Source: Phylloscopus collybita | Taxonomy: Eukaryota > Chordata > Aves > Passeriformes > Phylloscopidae | Length of the DNA: 64,000 nt | Assembly: GCA_027886175.1 (NCBI GenBank) | Contig: JAJNNQ010000009.1 | Coordinates: 29,811,501-29,875,500, forward strand | Direction: 5' to 3' | Part shown: positions 49,756-61,606 of the stretch, piece after piece | Numbering within the stretch: the first letter of the stretch is position 1 | Layout of the letters: each line of letters opens with the position of its first letter | Program-made: the position numbers and the translations under genes | The notes under the pieces: model-generated | What the model was told of the DNA's origin: nothing | Seen by the model: only the letters and a program-made list of their open reading frames with translations | Databases searched by the model: none

Positions 49756-50365
49756 CCCAGCAAATTAAAGGAATTATCTTTGTTAATATTTGATTTGGCA
49801 TGAAAAATACTAAGGTAACCATGACCACAATGTCAGTAGCAATATATCAGCTGAATTACAATAATGACAATACATAAGCAATGGAATGTGAACCTTTAAG
49901 GGAGAAGCATGTTCCAACCCAGTACAACTATTATGAGCACTCCCTGGCTTATGCTTTCTTTCATTTATGATAAAGGCTCTTATTCCCACAGGCGCTGCAC
50001 GTAATCGAGCTTTTAACAAAGTAGGGTGAGTCAGAGATATGTATGACAACTATTCAAATTCATGTAGATAAGAAATAACTGTGTAAGCCAGAGTTTCATG
50101 TTTTTGATATAGGCAATTATGGACTGGAGAATTCTATGCTGTAAAGTTGTAGTATTTGAGAGAATTCAGACTAGTCAGCAATTTTAATAAAATATACCTT
50201 GCTCCTTCAGAAATGCCCTTAATAGTCAAACTTCTAAGTCTCAGGAAATCAAACATTTAAAAGAGGTTCCTAACAATGGAAACATAATATGCAGTGAGTC
50301 CCAGGCTCTTTGGTCTGTGTCCCACTTTTCCCCAGCTCATGGAATTCCCTGATAATTTGTCTTGC
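43701..50365. other. AT-rich non-coding DNA
   Basis: No supported gene. It contains a G-run near 45405-45413, an A/T and (TA)n-like patch at about 46780-46860, an A/C-rich patch near 46920-46945 and a long pyrimidine tract at about 49725-49760. Confidence 0.5.
46109..46138. repeat. Perfect 15-bp tandem duplication
   Basis: AGAAGATGACTTGTA occurs twice head to tail with no mismatch. Confidence 0.9.
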
Positions 50366-50693
50366 TCAGCTCGGAGAAAAGAAGATTGAGTGCAGTCTGC
50401 AACATCTTGAAGGACAGTGGAGCAAAGGTGGTGATCTCTTCTATCTGATGACAAGAAATAGGACACAAGGGAGGAGAATGAAGCTTCGTCAGGCAAAGTT
50501 CAGACTGGAATGAAGGAAAAGGTGCTCACTAGGTGGGTGGTCACAGCATCAAGCCTGCCAGAGTTCAAGCAGCATCTAAATGATGCTGCCAGTCATATGG
50601 TTTAGTTCTAGGTAGGTCTGAGAGTAGCAAGGAGTTGGACTCAATGATCTTTGTGGGTCCCTTCCAGCTTGAGAGATATGCTATGATTCTGTG
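50366..50693 (+). mobile_element. CR1 LINE 3' end
   Basis: CR1 blocks in order: TGCAACATCTTGAAGGACAG, 'ggtgatctcttctatctgatgacaag', 'gaagcttcgtcaggcaaagttcag' and 'gccagagttcaagcagcat'. The end reads GGAGTTGGACTCAATGATC, then TGTGGGTCCCTTCCAGCTTG, closing with CTATGATTCTGTG. It is a different CR1 subtype from the copy at 34102. Confidence 0.9.
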
Positions 50694-51574
50694 TTTGCTT
50701 GCATACGCTCAAGGGGGAAAGAACATGACAAAGAGTTTTGTGGATTTTAGTATTTTTGGCTGCTTTGAATGCAAGGTTTCAGTGTTGTCACAGAGTAATG
50801 AAACACAATTTATTAAATTTCAAAGAAATTTCTCTTTTCTTTCTTTTTAAATGGGGAAAATGTGTCCAACAATATTGTCTTCAAATTTTTACAGCCATGT
50901 CTAAAGAGATGCAACATATTACCTAAGTCTGAACGTTCATTAATGTGGAAATAGCTTGCATCGCACATGATTCTTCTAAAGTTAGAGAATAATTGAGAAA
51001 AAAATCTTTTTATTTGTTATCTAATTAGTCCAAACTCTATGCATAGAAGAAGAGTGTTTTTGTCCTACCAAGGTAATGGAACTAAACAGTCTGGTAGACA
51101 AGAAAACATTTTTCTGCAGGGGAGCTGAAGACTCTAAGTTGCCTTCATCCCATGCTCTGATTCATCCTTGTTTTCAGTCACAGAAACACATATACATACC
51201 CACCTCTACTGAGTACAATCCTTTTCACTTTTGGACAAGAGGAGTCTTCTCCATTTTCTGCAGAGACAAAGATGGGCAACACACAGACACCTGCACAGTC
51301 TGACACAAGATTCTACTTTTCAGCCGCCCTGAAACAACTTGAAATCGCTGAGATCACCGTTAATTAGAAGGTCAGCTAAGTAATCAATTCATCTCCAGAC
51401 TCTGACCTACAACAAAATAAAATAGGAATTAAGGCATAGCCAAGGACTCTATTATGGCTACTTGCAATCCTGTTCAGGAAATTCACTCAATAAAATACAC
51501 AATATTACCTAAAATAATCCTATATCAAACAAAAATTTTCTTAATTTTCATAATGAAAATCCAAAGTTTTAGAG
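50694..51574. other. Non-coding spacer
   Basis: No gene seen. Confidence 0.5.
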
Positions 51575-52014
51575 AACCCTAACCCCTAACCCCTAAGCCT
51601 AAGCCTAAGCCTAAGCCTAACCCTTACCCTTACCCTAACACCCTAACCCTAACCCTAAAAACCTAAGCCTAAAACCCTAAAGCCCTAACCCTAAAGCCCT
51701 AACCCTAAAACTAACCATGACCCTAACTCTAAAACCGTAACCCTAATCTTAAAACCTAATCCTAACCCTAAAACCCTAAACCTAACCCTAACTGTTACCC
51801 TAACCCTAAACCTAACCCTAGCCCTAAAACCCTAACCTTAAACCCTAACCCTAAAACACTAACTCTAACCCTTAAACCCTAATCCCTAACCCTAACCCCT
51901 AACCCTAAAACCCTAACCCTAATCCTTAAACCCTAACCGTAAGTCTAACCCCTAACCCTAATCCTAAATCTAACCTCTAACCCTAACCCTAACCCTAACC
52001 TTAACCCTAACCTT
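51575..52014. repeat. Degenerate interstitial telomeric repeat block, C-rich strand on +
   Basis: About 440 bp are built almost entirely from CCCTAA-type units. Perfect CCCTAA runs are interspersed with CCTAAG (51590-51620), CCCTTA, CCCTAAAA and single-base variants. The vertebrate telomere unit is TTAGGG, so the G-rich strand is the - strand. The block is embedded in ordinary AT-rich DNA on both sides. It is therefore an interstitial telomeric sequence and not a chromosome end. The level of decay suggests it is old. Confidence 0.97.
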
Positions 52015-53952
52015 GGATTAGAGAAAGTTTATGGTCTTGTTTTTATAAATATTTTCTCATCATGCTTTACCAGGTTATGTTGGGGTTATATGACTTTTGG
52101 TATGTTTATAGCATGGACAGAGACTGAAATTAATTTCTTTTGTATTATGAAAATACTTTGTATATATAATAGAAAATTTGATAGGAACAAGCTATTAACA
52201 TTCTGAGAGAAAGGCGTGGAACTTCAGCTGCAGCTTGTATACAGAAGATTGTACCTTGGGCTGATCTTTCTATCACATTTCAAAGAAATTTCTGAAATTA
52301 TTTCCAGATTTTTTTTTTTTTTTGCTACCTTTCTACTGACTGCAGGCCATTCCTTCAAAGGAAGTCTCTAGAGTTTAGATTACAGTTCCTTCATACAATA
52401 ATGGAAAAAAAACCCCACCACCAACAGTAACAAAAAAACCCGATGACTCCTGTCAAAGGGGTTTCTCCAGCTTTTATTTGACTATTTTTCAACACTTCCT
52501 TTCAGTTTAAATGACATTAGTGCTAGACTAATTTGAAGACCATCCCCTCTTCCATCTTCTACTTTCACCTCATATAGGCACTTAGGCCAGTAAACAAGAT
52601 GACTCAGAGCAGAGCAGTTTTCTGCTTTCTTGGTGGAGGAGTGATTGTCTGTGGGAGTGTGCATTTATGCATGAGAAAGGGAAAAATGATCCCAGAAAAG
52701 GAGGAGGAGGATAAAAGGGAGTAAGATGCATCAAAATGGTATTACAGAATTTCAGCTCCAAGAAAGTTTGGCTGGAGACTGAAATGTGGATGATGTTGTC
52801 CAGGTTCATCTATACGTAACAAACCTTATAAATACACAGTTCAAATGTTGTATTTAGTTAAGAAATATGGAACTTCTTTGTGAATCCAATAAAACAGCAT
52901 GGCTGAGGGGCCAAATCCTCCCAAAGAGGAAGACACATTAGTTTTAATTCGCTAGTGAACTCCAGTAAATACACGCAACAAGAGTGTTTCCTACTAGCAT
53001 TCCTGGCTCTACACTTTTAGGCAGCAAAGACAGTCAGTATTCCAGACTGCAGAGCAGAGGATAAAGTTCCCTCAGCAAATAGAGCTATCATAACTGGAAC
53101 TAAAAGAAATACAGACATGGAGAAGCAACACAACACAGCCCAGTCTAAGGCCATATTTAGTTTATTAACCCTCAGGAGATGGATGTTCTTTGTTGCATGC
53201 TTCAGTGAGACACCCTTTTTCCTTTTCCTTCACCCTACTCAGCTGCCTAAGACCAATAATTACTTTCTCACATTTAGTTCAAAGTACAGGTCAAAAGACT
53301 TTTTTAGTCTGGCAAGCATGTCCAAACAGACCAGACAAGTTAGTACATGGAAAAAGGAGAGCTCTTTTTTTTTCTAAATTAATTGATTTTGCTGAAGGTA
53401 ACAGGGAGGAAAGAAAGAATGGGCATTTAGAGACACATAACAATTAAAAATAAACGAGGAACACAAATCACAGAGGATTTTCATCAATTAGGTGAATATA
53501 TCCAGGTGCTTTAAAATGTTTGTGAATAGCTCTTAATTCATCTCCAAGTCAGAGGTTTTATAACGTTTTAACGTTTCTGGTAAGACTTTTAAAGATTCCT
53601 TAATACCATATATCCATATGCTTTGTAATGTGATATGCTTGCTTTTAATTGTTAGCATTTAATTCATATTTTGCTTTTATTAGTATCAATTTCTCAATTT
53701 CTTACAAATTGTTTCCACTCAATTAGATCCACTGTGAGCTTTCTCTAGTTTTGTTCCTTCCATCATTTTTTATATTTGCTCTTTTAGCGTCACAGAATTT
53801 CACCTTCTCTTTCCACTGTATCTAAAAGGTCAATTCTTATAAGAGCATAGCACTCTCCTTTGTTTTGCTTTAGGTTTTTCTTTCACAAGAAATATCCAAA
53901 TATATATATTTGCATCAATATAAAAAGATTTAAAAAATATTGCCAAGGAAAG

Positions 53953-53984
53953 GTTTTTGTTTTGTTTTGTTTTGTTTTGTTTTC
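53953..53984. repeat. (TTTTG)n microsatellite
   Basis: About six TTTTG pentamers. Confidence 0.85.
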
Positions 53985-55718
53985 CACATGTATGTGGAAA
54001 GCAAAAAAAACATCTCTGTATGATTCACAGAGAAGAAATAATGTTAAACTGTGGGAAAAGGACATGATATTTTGAGGCAGTGTCACCGTGTTCCATTGTC
54101 CTCTAGACGGAGTGACAAACTTTGTCTGGGATAAAGTGAGGTCAGTTGGAGAGAAAAAGGAAGGGGGCATCTCCTTTATTCCCGATGTATCATTATGTTC
54201 CATGTCATCTTTAATATCTACTTGCCCTAGGTGCAAAAGAGGAGTATTTCACAGTGTTCATTGAAAGTTTTTTCATTTATCAGGAGCACTGGATAAACTC
54301 TGACTGAGAGCAACTATTGTGAGTAAAACGAGTGGAAGCTATTTCACGATGCAGTTCAAATGGGAATCAGGAGAGTACATCAGGAACTTGATATTCAAAG
54401 TATTTTTTTTTTCCATAATATTTCATTATGTTTACTGGAACCAAAAAATCATGTCTCTTGAGATTCTTGGTACTTCATATTTAGCACTTAATATAATTTG
54501 ATGTTTAAGAAATAAAGTATTCCAAGGTGGAATAAGTTTATCTAAAATTCTGCCTAATATATTTTTACATGCTAGGTATTAACATTTATACATCTGTATT
54601 GTCATATATTGCTCAATTGTTTAAGCCTTGATTTGGTATGAAGTCAAGACTGATGCAGCAATATTCTTTATGAGTATTTCCTTTCCTTCAAGTTAAAATA
54701 TTTGGTATTTCCTAATCTACTATTAATTTGGAGAAACCTTGAAACAGGAAAAAATTATGAAACCTATCTTACAGACATATACATATGTATACAAAACTGA
54801 GATGAATTCTTCCTGATTGGAGATGATTTTTTGGACATAGACAAGCTTATGAACTGAATGAGTTCAACAAAGCTGCAACTCTAAGCAGAGGAACCAAGAA
54901 TTACTTTAGCTACAGGACACATTTGACATTCATTATTTCTGGCATATCCCACCATTCTTGTCCTTTACAAAGAGCTCAGAAGAATTTGTATTCATAATGA
55001 TAGTCTGAATGACCTTATTTGTAAAAATAAAATCACAGAAGAATAAAGAAAGCAAATACCATGTTTTCTAAGCACAAGACTTCTGCAAGTCAGGAAAGAA
55101 AAAAATATCATCATGATGCAAGAAATGTCTCTGTGATAAGAAAAGAAAAAGCTTTTGTTCTCTTTTTGCAGTCATTCAGCAGTATGTAGGCATAGAGTCA
55201 GCTGCTTCAGGTTTAGATTTGTTTTCTTAATCCAGTGATCATGAAAATGTGGATGTGATTATGATTACCTTTCAAACTATAGGGCCCCTTTATTTAAAAG
55301 GGAACTAGGTTTTAATAACAAAATAGTCAACATTTTTCTAATGCAACACCAAAAAAGGTTTCCTAATGGAGTACATTTCTAAAGAACTGGGTTTGTACTC
55401 ATTTATTTCATAAAACTATCTCTATTTTTATGTTACTTTCAGAGTACTAGTTGTACCAATTCATGAATTTTACTTATTAGGAAGTGCATGAATTACCGCC
55501 ATTTATTTTAAAATTCTGTTTTAAACACTATTTCCAGCCCTCTAACTAGGTTAGGAAATGAGTGAATTTATTTCCCTTTAGGGTCTGAAACTTTCTAACA
55601 GACTTCAAATGAAAAACATAAAGAGGTCTCAAAAAACCAGGACTTTACTGCAATAAAACCACTTGTGTAAGAAGCATTGTAAAGCATTACCTGGACTGAG
55701 ATTGGTCCCTCCACCTTA

Positions 55719-55720
<2 letters not shown>

Positions 55721-55771
<51 letters not shown>
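55721..55771. repeat. Poly-A tract of 51 bases
   Basis: Uninterrupted A51. No retrocopy or CR1 end is recognisable to its left (CR1 does not end in poly-A). Confidence 0.9.
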
Positions 55772-55774
<3 letters not shown>

Positions 55775-58222
55775 GGTACGAACATGTATATATCTTTCTC
55801 TTTCACTTGTATTTTTGTCTGTTGCAATTACTTTACTATTAAACCTGAAACTTTTTGCCTCTTTGCATTAGAATGACCTTGGCTATATAAGAGATATTTT
55901 AATGTTCTTGTTAACTACTATTATATGCAGTTTCCAGAGCACTGTAGCATCATTTACTTCAATGAAAATATTATTACATAGAGCAGCTACAAATCGGATC
56001 ATAACTCAGTGACTTCTTTTATAAGCAAAACCTTCCTCAGTTAATAACTTTTCCATTTTGTCAATGTGTAAATTATTCCTTTCTAAGGAAGGCTACATAC
56101 TAAACTAGGTAATGCATTGTTCAGAAAATATGCCATTCAAGAACATGTTTTTTCTAAATCAGCAGGAAAAAGTTTGCAGCTCTGCATGTCAAGAGCTTTA
56201 TCTCAAAACAAGCTTTAGGTACTCAAGTGATTTCTGTTGAATGGGAGGAAATTTGCATGGAACTGTCTTGGCTATGGATTTAAGCCCCCCCATCACAGTG
56301 GTCACAATGGGCAGAAATTTAATGAAGGGGGTCCTTTTAAATCACTGCCCTGAAACCCAAGCCCCTCAGTAGCTACCATACACCACTGGAAGAAACCACA
56401 GGTATTAACATATACTTAGGGAATTTGCTACATGTGAATGTCGTGTTGATAGCTGAGACATAGTTTAATTTTATTTTTCATTTCACCACAGAGACAAAAG
56501 CACTAACCTCTGAGAACTTCCTAAAGGCAATTCAGAATTTAACACATTGATAGCAAAGCTTAGCCAAAACTTAGATTTTGAAGAAATACTCAGAAACAGG
56601 AATTCTTTTAAATGCCTTGTCAGAAGTCGAATTGTCCATTATTAGTCATCGCTTCCATACTGAGACAGGAGGAAGGTTTCTCCATTTAATCCATGAAGTT
56701 ATCAAAGAAAGCCTGGATAAACACAATCCCTTTACAGTGAGTTAAGGACTATCTTTTCATCCTTGTTTCCCACTTGCACTGTCTGCTTGCCTCCCAGAAT
56801 AAAAAATTGTATTTGGAAGTCAGTTTCAAACCAAATTAAAACCCAACAATTCCTGCAGTTTCATTAAAATTATCAGAGTGGAAAATAGGATTCCAAATTA
56901 TTAACTCTTCCACAAGTTATGCAAAATGCTACTGTGTTATTTCATCTCTATGCAATATCACAAAACCATCTTGGGAAGGAGCAGGTGTATGAAGAAGGGA
57001 GATACATTATATGATATTCCAGCCCCAGTAAATAGTCCAGTCATGACATAAAAAACCTTGGGAAATGAGGTGTTATAAATTCCAGTACTCACAAAGCTCG
57101 TTGGAGATTAATTCTTTTCAGTCACCCTTAGTTTTACCAGGTTTTATCTCTTAGCTCTGTTGGTAAATGTGATATATTAAAAATACTACATTAGCTTAGA
57201 CCTGAATGCCTTAAGTGTTTCAGTGACATTATCCTAGGTGACTTCCTGACTTAAAGACATATAAAAAACCTGCTTCAACAGGTATTATAGTTTCCATTTA
57301 TGCTGGAGAACCAGGCACACATTTGTAACTGAACAGAGTGGAGCACGTTGCACTGCCATAGCTAAAAATATATATAGCAGAAATAGGCCCCACAGAGCAA
57401 CTACTGGGAAAATGAACATAGTTATGCTTCCATTAGAAAGACCTTCTTCATGGAAGTGCATTGTTTCAAGGGAAGGGCAAAGCAAATAATTACCCAGGCC
57501 AGACTTAACGTGGGACCTCTGTGCTGTCCACTACAGTCAGTTCAAACTTCATAACATTTTCTTTTTACTCAGCTTACTACTCTCCATTGTGTAACAAGAG
57601 TCAGCCTTTCATTCACTAAAAATGCCACCCTGCATACTCCCCACGGACACTTCTGTGCTCTTGTTGCAACTGCCACTCAAGGAGAAAACAACCTTTGGGC
57701 ATCCACAACATCTCTCTTTCTATCAAAATTTGTGTGTACATTGTCACCTACAAGCATGCCTGTCTATTCTGTACTCATAACTGTCTTGCTGTTAATTTGC
57801 ATTAATAATTTTCTTCCACCAGTGACAAAAGGATTCATTAATCCTTTAGCTCCCCATGTATACAGCTTCTAGCATAATGAGGTCAGGAAAGATGAGTTGG
57901 GCAGAGTAATAAAAAAAAAAAAAGTTTAAAAAAACCCCAGTGTTCTTGTTTTCACACCCAAACAACTGACATATTGTATGTATCTATACTCACATTACTA
58001 CACTGTTATACACATGTGAACAATTCCACTCAAGACAAAAAGGCCATTTACTATTTCAGAAATAAATGTTTGCATAGCTGCAGGTATTTTTGTTTGGCAT
58101 ATAAGGTGTTCTATTTCCTCAAAGACCTTTCTCCAAGGTCCATTGTGATTTGTTTTTCACACTTTCCTGTTCCTCCATTTATGAAGCATCATCAACAGCC
58201 TAAGTAATTGTAGTTTTTATAT

Positions 58223-58248
58223 GAGAGAGAGAGAGAAAGAGAAAGAGC
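58223..58248. repeat. (GA)n-rich tract
   Basis: GAGAGA followed by GAAAGA units leads directly into the GGAA array. Confidence 0.85.
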
Positions 58249-58250
58249 GG

Positions 58251-58380
58251 GAAGGAAGGAAGGAAGGAAGGAAGGAAGGAAGGAAGGAAGGAAGGAAGGA
58301 AGGAAGGAAGGAAGGAAGGAAGGAAGGAAGGAAGGAAGGAAGGAAGGAAGGAAGGAAGGAAGGAAGGAAGGAAGGAAGGA
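58251..58380. repeat. (GGAA)n tetranucleotide array
   Basis: 130 bp of perfect GAAG/GGAA units, about 32 copies. The - strand open frames reading SFLP repeats are artefacts. Confidence 0.98.
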
Positions 58381-58404
58381 TCCAAAATAGCTTTTAACTA
58401 TTCT

Positions 58405-59543
58405 GTCATCAGCTGTAGTCAGCATGGATTCAGTAAAGGTAAATCATGTTTGACCAACCTGATTGCTTCTTTGATGAAAAAAAATCTTCTGGGATGGATG
58501 AAAAGAGCAATGGATGTTGTCTGCCTCAATTTCAACAAGGCTTTTGACACTGTTTCTCACAACATCCTCATAGGCAAACTCAGGAGGAATGGGCAGTGAG
58601 GCGGGTTGCAATCAGTGGCAGAGGTTCTAGTTGGAAGCCTAGTGGTGTCCCACAAGGTTCAATACTGGGCACAGCACTGTTTTATTCACTCATCAATTAT
58701 TTGATGAAGGGGCAGATGCCCCCTCAGCACATTCACTGATGACAAAAGCTGAGAGAAGCAGCCAATACGCCAGAGCTGCAACCCTTCAGAAGGGCCTTAA
58801 CAGGTTGAAGAGATGGGCAGAGAGGAACCATCTGAAACTCAACAAAGGCAAAGGCAGGGTCCTGCACCTGGGGAGGAATAACCCCCTGCACCAGGACAAG
58901 GACTGGCCTGCTGGAAAGCATCTCTGCAGAGAAGGACCTGGGGGTCCTGCTGGACAACAAGGTGTCCATGGCCAGCAGAGTGTCCTTGTGGCCAAGAAAA
59001 CCAATGGGATCCTGTGGGGCTTTAGGAAGGGCATTGCCAGCAGGTCAAGGGAGATGGTCCTGCCCCTCTACTCAGCCCTGGTGAGGCCACATCAAGGAGT
59101 GTTGTGTCCAGTTCTCTTGTCTCAAGACAAAAGACATCTGGAAATCCTGGATGATTAAAGGACTGGATCTCTCTTACAAGGGCAGACTGAAGGAGCTGAG
59201 CCTGTTCAGCCTTGAGAAGAGGCATCTGAGAGGGGACCTCGTCAATGTCTTTCAGCGTCTGAAGGGAAGGTGGCAAGAAGATGGATCCAGGCTCTTCTCA
59301 ATAGTGCTGAGCAATATGACAAGAGACAATGGATAGAATATAAGGAAGAATTTTACTGTGCAGTGACCGTGCAATGGAACAGGTTGTCCAGACACTTTGT
59401 GGAATCTCCCTCTCTGGAGATATTCAAGAGCCCTCTGGACACAGTCCTGCGCCCTGTGCTCTACAATGACCCTGCTTGTACAGGGAGGTTGGACGAGATG
59501 AGCCACTGTTGTCCTTTCCAACCTCACCCATTCTGTGATTCCC
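58405..59543 (+). mobile_element. CR1 LINE, 5'-truncated, with reverse-transcriptase remnant
   Basis: The element opens with a decayed polymerase segment that reads QHGFSKGKSCLTNLIA. It continues through MDVVCLNFNKAFDTVSHNI and a degraded catalytic box (TFTDD where CR1 has FADD). The frame at 58739-59158 carries the next polymerase part: LQKGLNRLKRWAERNHLKLN, RVLHLGRNN, LVAKKTNGILWGFRKGIASR and PLYSALVRPH. The 3' UTR follows, ending at TTCTGTGATTCC near 59543. Frame changes split the polymerase, so no active protein is possible. The 5' end lies about 25 bp from the GGAA array. Confidence 0.93.
58430..59158 (+). pseudogene. CR1 polymerase pseudogene (reverse-transcriptase to C-terminal part)
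   Basis: The coding remnant of the CR1 at 58405-59543 lies in at least two frames. The first part includes NFNKAFDTVSHNI, the conserved AFDTV-type motif of LINE polymerases. The first residue of the FADD box is lost (TFTDD). The second part starts at about 58739 and reads through to about 59158, with a frame shift near 58905 where the conserved text changes frame. Endonuclease and ORF1 are absent. Confidence 0.85.
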
Positions 59544-61130
59544 CTTCTCCTCTTGTTTCTACTCTATGTACAGTGATCACAAACTACCAAAACAGGCATT
59601 TTACACAAGCAAGTACATTCTGACAGTGTTTCCTGAGAGACATAATTCTTAACAACCAAGATAACAGAACCCTGAAGAAATTTTCATTAAAAAAAACAGA
59701 AACTGTGAATCACCACCACTGAGACTAACACAGGTAAAGCAGACAGAAAAGGATTTTTTATATATCTCCACTGATATTCTTCATTAACCAGAGGCCTATA
59801 AACAGCCTAGATATAGAAAGGAAGAACAGTTCAGAAAATACTCAATCATCAGCATATGAAGTTCAAATCCATATATTTACAATGAGAGGGACTGGTTGTA
59901 ATGACAGCAATTTTTATATTTTTTTTTTCTGCAACAATATCAAGGCTGCTACAAATGTTTTCTAATCTTATCAGCTAGACAAAAATGTCTCTACTGGCAA
60001 CACCTCCTCCTTGAATCCTTAGTTCTATCCATACTTAATAAAGCGAGAATTTCAGGATGCAAACATGATTGAAAAGGATAAGAAACTGAAAAGAGACACA
60101 TTAATTTTCCCCTTGTTTTGTTTTCTGAAATCTTTACTGCTGTTAATATCCAACAATTATTTATGTTATTAAATTTCAGGAAATGGCTACAACCTCAATT
60201 TCAGGAAGTCCCTAAAATGTGATTAGTCTGAGCATATCTTCCCTGATTCTCTTAAGTGTCTGTTGCTGTCTTCCCACTCCCAGACATGTGAAATTTGCTG
60301 CGTGTCCTTGTAGTGTGATTCATTACAGACTTCATTATGAACTCAGCACCCAGAGATTTCATCAGTGACCTTGCACTTTTACTTTCCCAATTCCTTCTGT
60401 CCCTATCCCTCACCAGCAGATACACAGCACCTTCAGTTTTGTGTCAGTTCCCAGGAAGTACTGGAGGATGATTTTCTCTCCCTGGCTCACTGCTGTTTGC
60501 TTAAAGCCAACATGACTTGTACCATCTCTACAGGAAGGCAAATAACAAATGTTGGCAATGAGTTAAGACAGTTTTGCAAGAAAATTCTTTTTCACAAAGC
60601 TTTTCAAAAACCTTTATAAACTTCTCTTGATATGTACTCATTCTTTCTTTGACACCAAAAGTAACAGTTGTACAAATAAAAACAAATTGTGGGGAAATTA
60701 ACCGGAAATCTGACACTTTAGTGGTTAAATACTATGAATTCCCTTGGCATCATATTTTTAATTTATATTTTTATTTCATGAAACCTGAAGGGAGTACTTT
60801 TTAGTCTTTTGCATTCATTATTTTAATTTCAACTCTAGGAAGCCTGTGTTTTGCATATTTAAATCTTTGCATTCTTTAAGAATGCCTTTAGCTACTGTTA
60901 TATTGCCATAACACAATTTAACTTTGATGACATTATGAAAAAGAATCTGAAATTTAGGAAGCAAAAAGGCACTCAGTCATTTTAACAGAAAATTGCATCA
61001 AAAAATTATCCTGTCAAAGTACTCTTTTACAAAAATTGCATTGCTTCCTATTTATTATATTAATTCACACTAATTTTGAGGTAGCAGAAAGATCAAAACT
61101 CAATTAATCAAAACAAGCCCCACTCTACCA

Positions 61131-61161
61131 TCCTCCCCCCACCCCCCCCCAAAAAAAAAAA
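61131..61161. repeat. Poly-C / poly-A homopolymer junction
   Basis: Runs of six and nine C separated by one A are followed directly by eleven A. Confidence 0.85.
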
Positions 61162-61243
61162 GATTGCTGGAGTTTATTATGAGTCAGATCAGGCCACTAT
61201 GGAATCTAGGTGATGATTTAATCAGAAACATATGCACACACAT

Positions 61244-61289
61244 TAAAAAAACAAACAAACCAAAACAAAACAAAACCAAAAAAACCCCA
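61244..61289. repeat. A/C-rich simple repeat (AAAC units)
   Basis: AAAC and AAAAC units; low complexity. Confidence 0.75.
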
Positions 61290-61509
61290 CATAAGCAAAC
61301 AGCTTGTTAAATTCACCATAAAAATTAACTGTGGTATTCACTTTTTTTTTCAGGTGGACATTAATATGTTTTATATATTTTTCAAACCTCATCATTTCTT
61401 TGATGAGGAAAATAAAGCAGAGACAGGCTGGGGCTCTACATGAACAAGCAATACTTTTCCAGTAGATTTGGCATATTATAAAGCTTTTAAATTACACTGT
61501 TAATCTTAA

Positions 61510-61606
61510 CAGAATCCCAGCATGGCCAAGGTTAGAAGAGACTTCTAGAAGTCATCTGGTCCAACCCCACTGCTCCTAAAGCTGCTTGCCCTGGACCATG
61601 ACCAAT
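61510..61606 (-). mobile_element. CR1 3' end fragment
   Basis: AGAATCCCAGCATGGCCAAGG is followed by 'agaagagacttctagaagtcatctggtccaacccc' and 'gctgcttgccctggaccatg'. This is the complement of a CR1 3' end of the 'tccaaccccctgctc' subtype. Confidence 0.88.

Larger units (their letters stand above)
52015..58222. other. AT-rich non-coding DNA
   Basis: No supported gene. It contains T-runs (about 52310-52323), a TTTTG array and a 51-base A-run. Overlapping frames at 53117-53447 and 53860-54236 run over simple sequence and have no motifs. Confidence 0.5.
59544..61509. other. AT-rich non-coding DNA
   Basis: No gene seen. A C-run/A-run junction is at 61131-61161 and an A/C-rich tract at 61244-61289. 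Confidence 0.5.

Noticed and set aside
51575..52014. True chromosome end
   Set aside because: Ordinary sequence continues for more than 10 kb beyond the block and the units are degenerate, so it is interstitial.
58192..58425. SFLP-repeat protein on the - strand
   Set aside because: Translation of the GGAA microsatellite.
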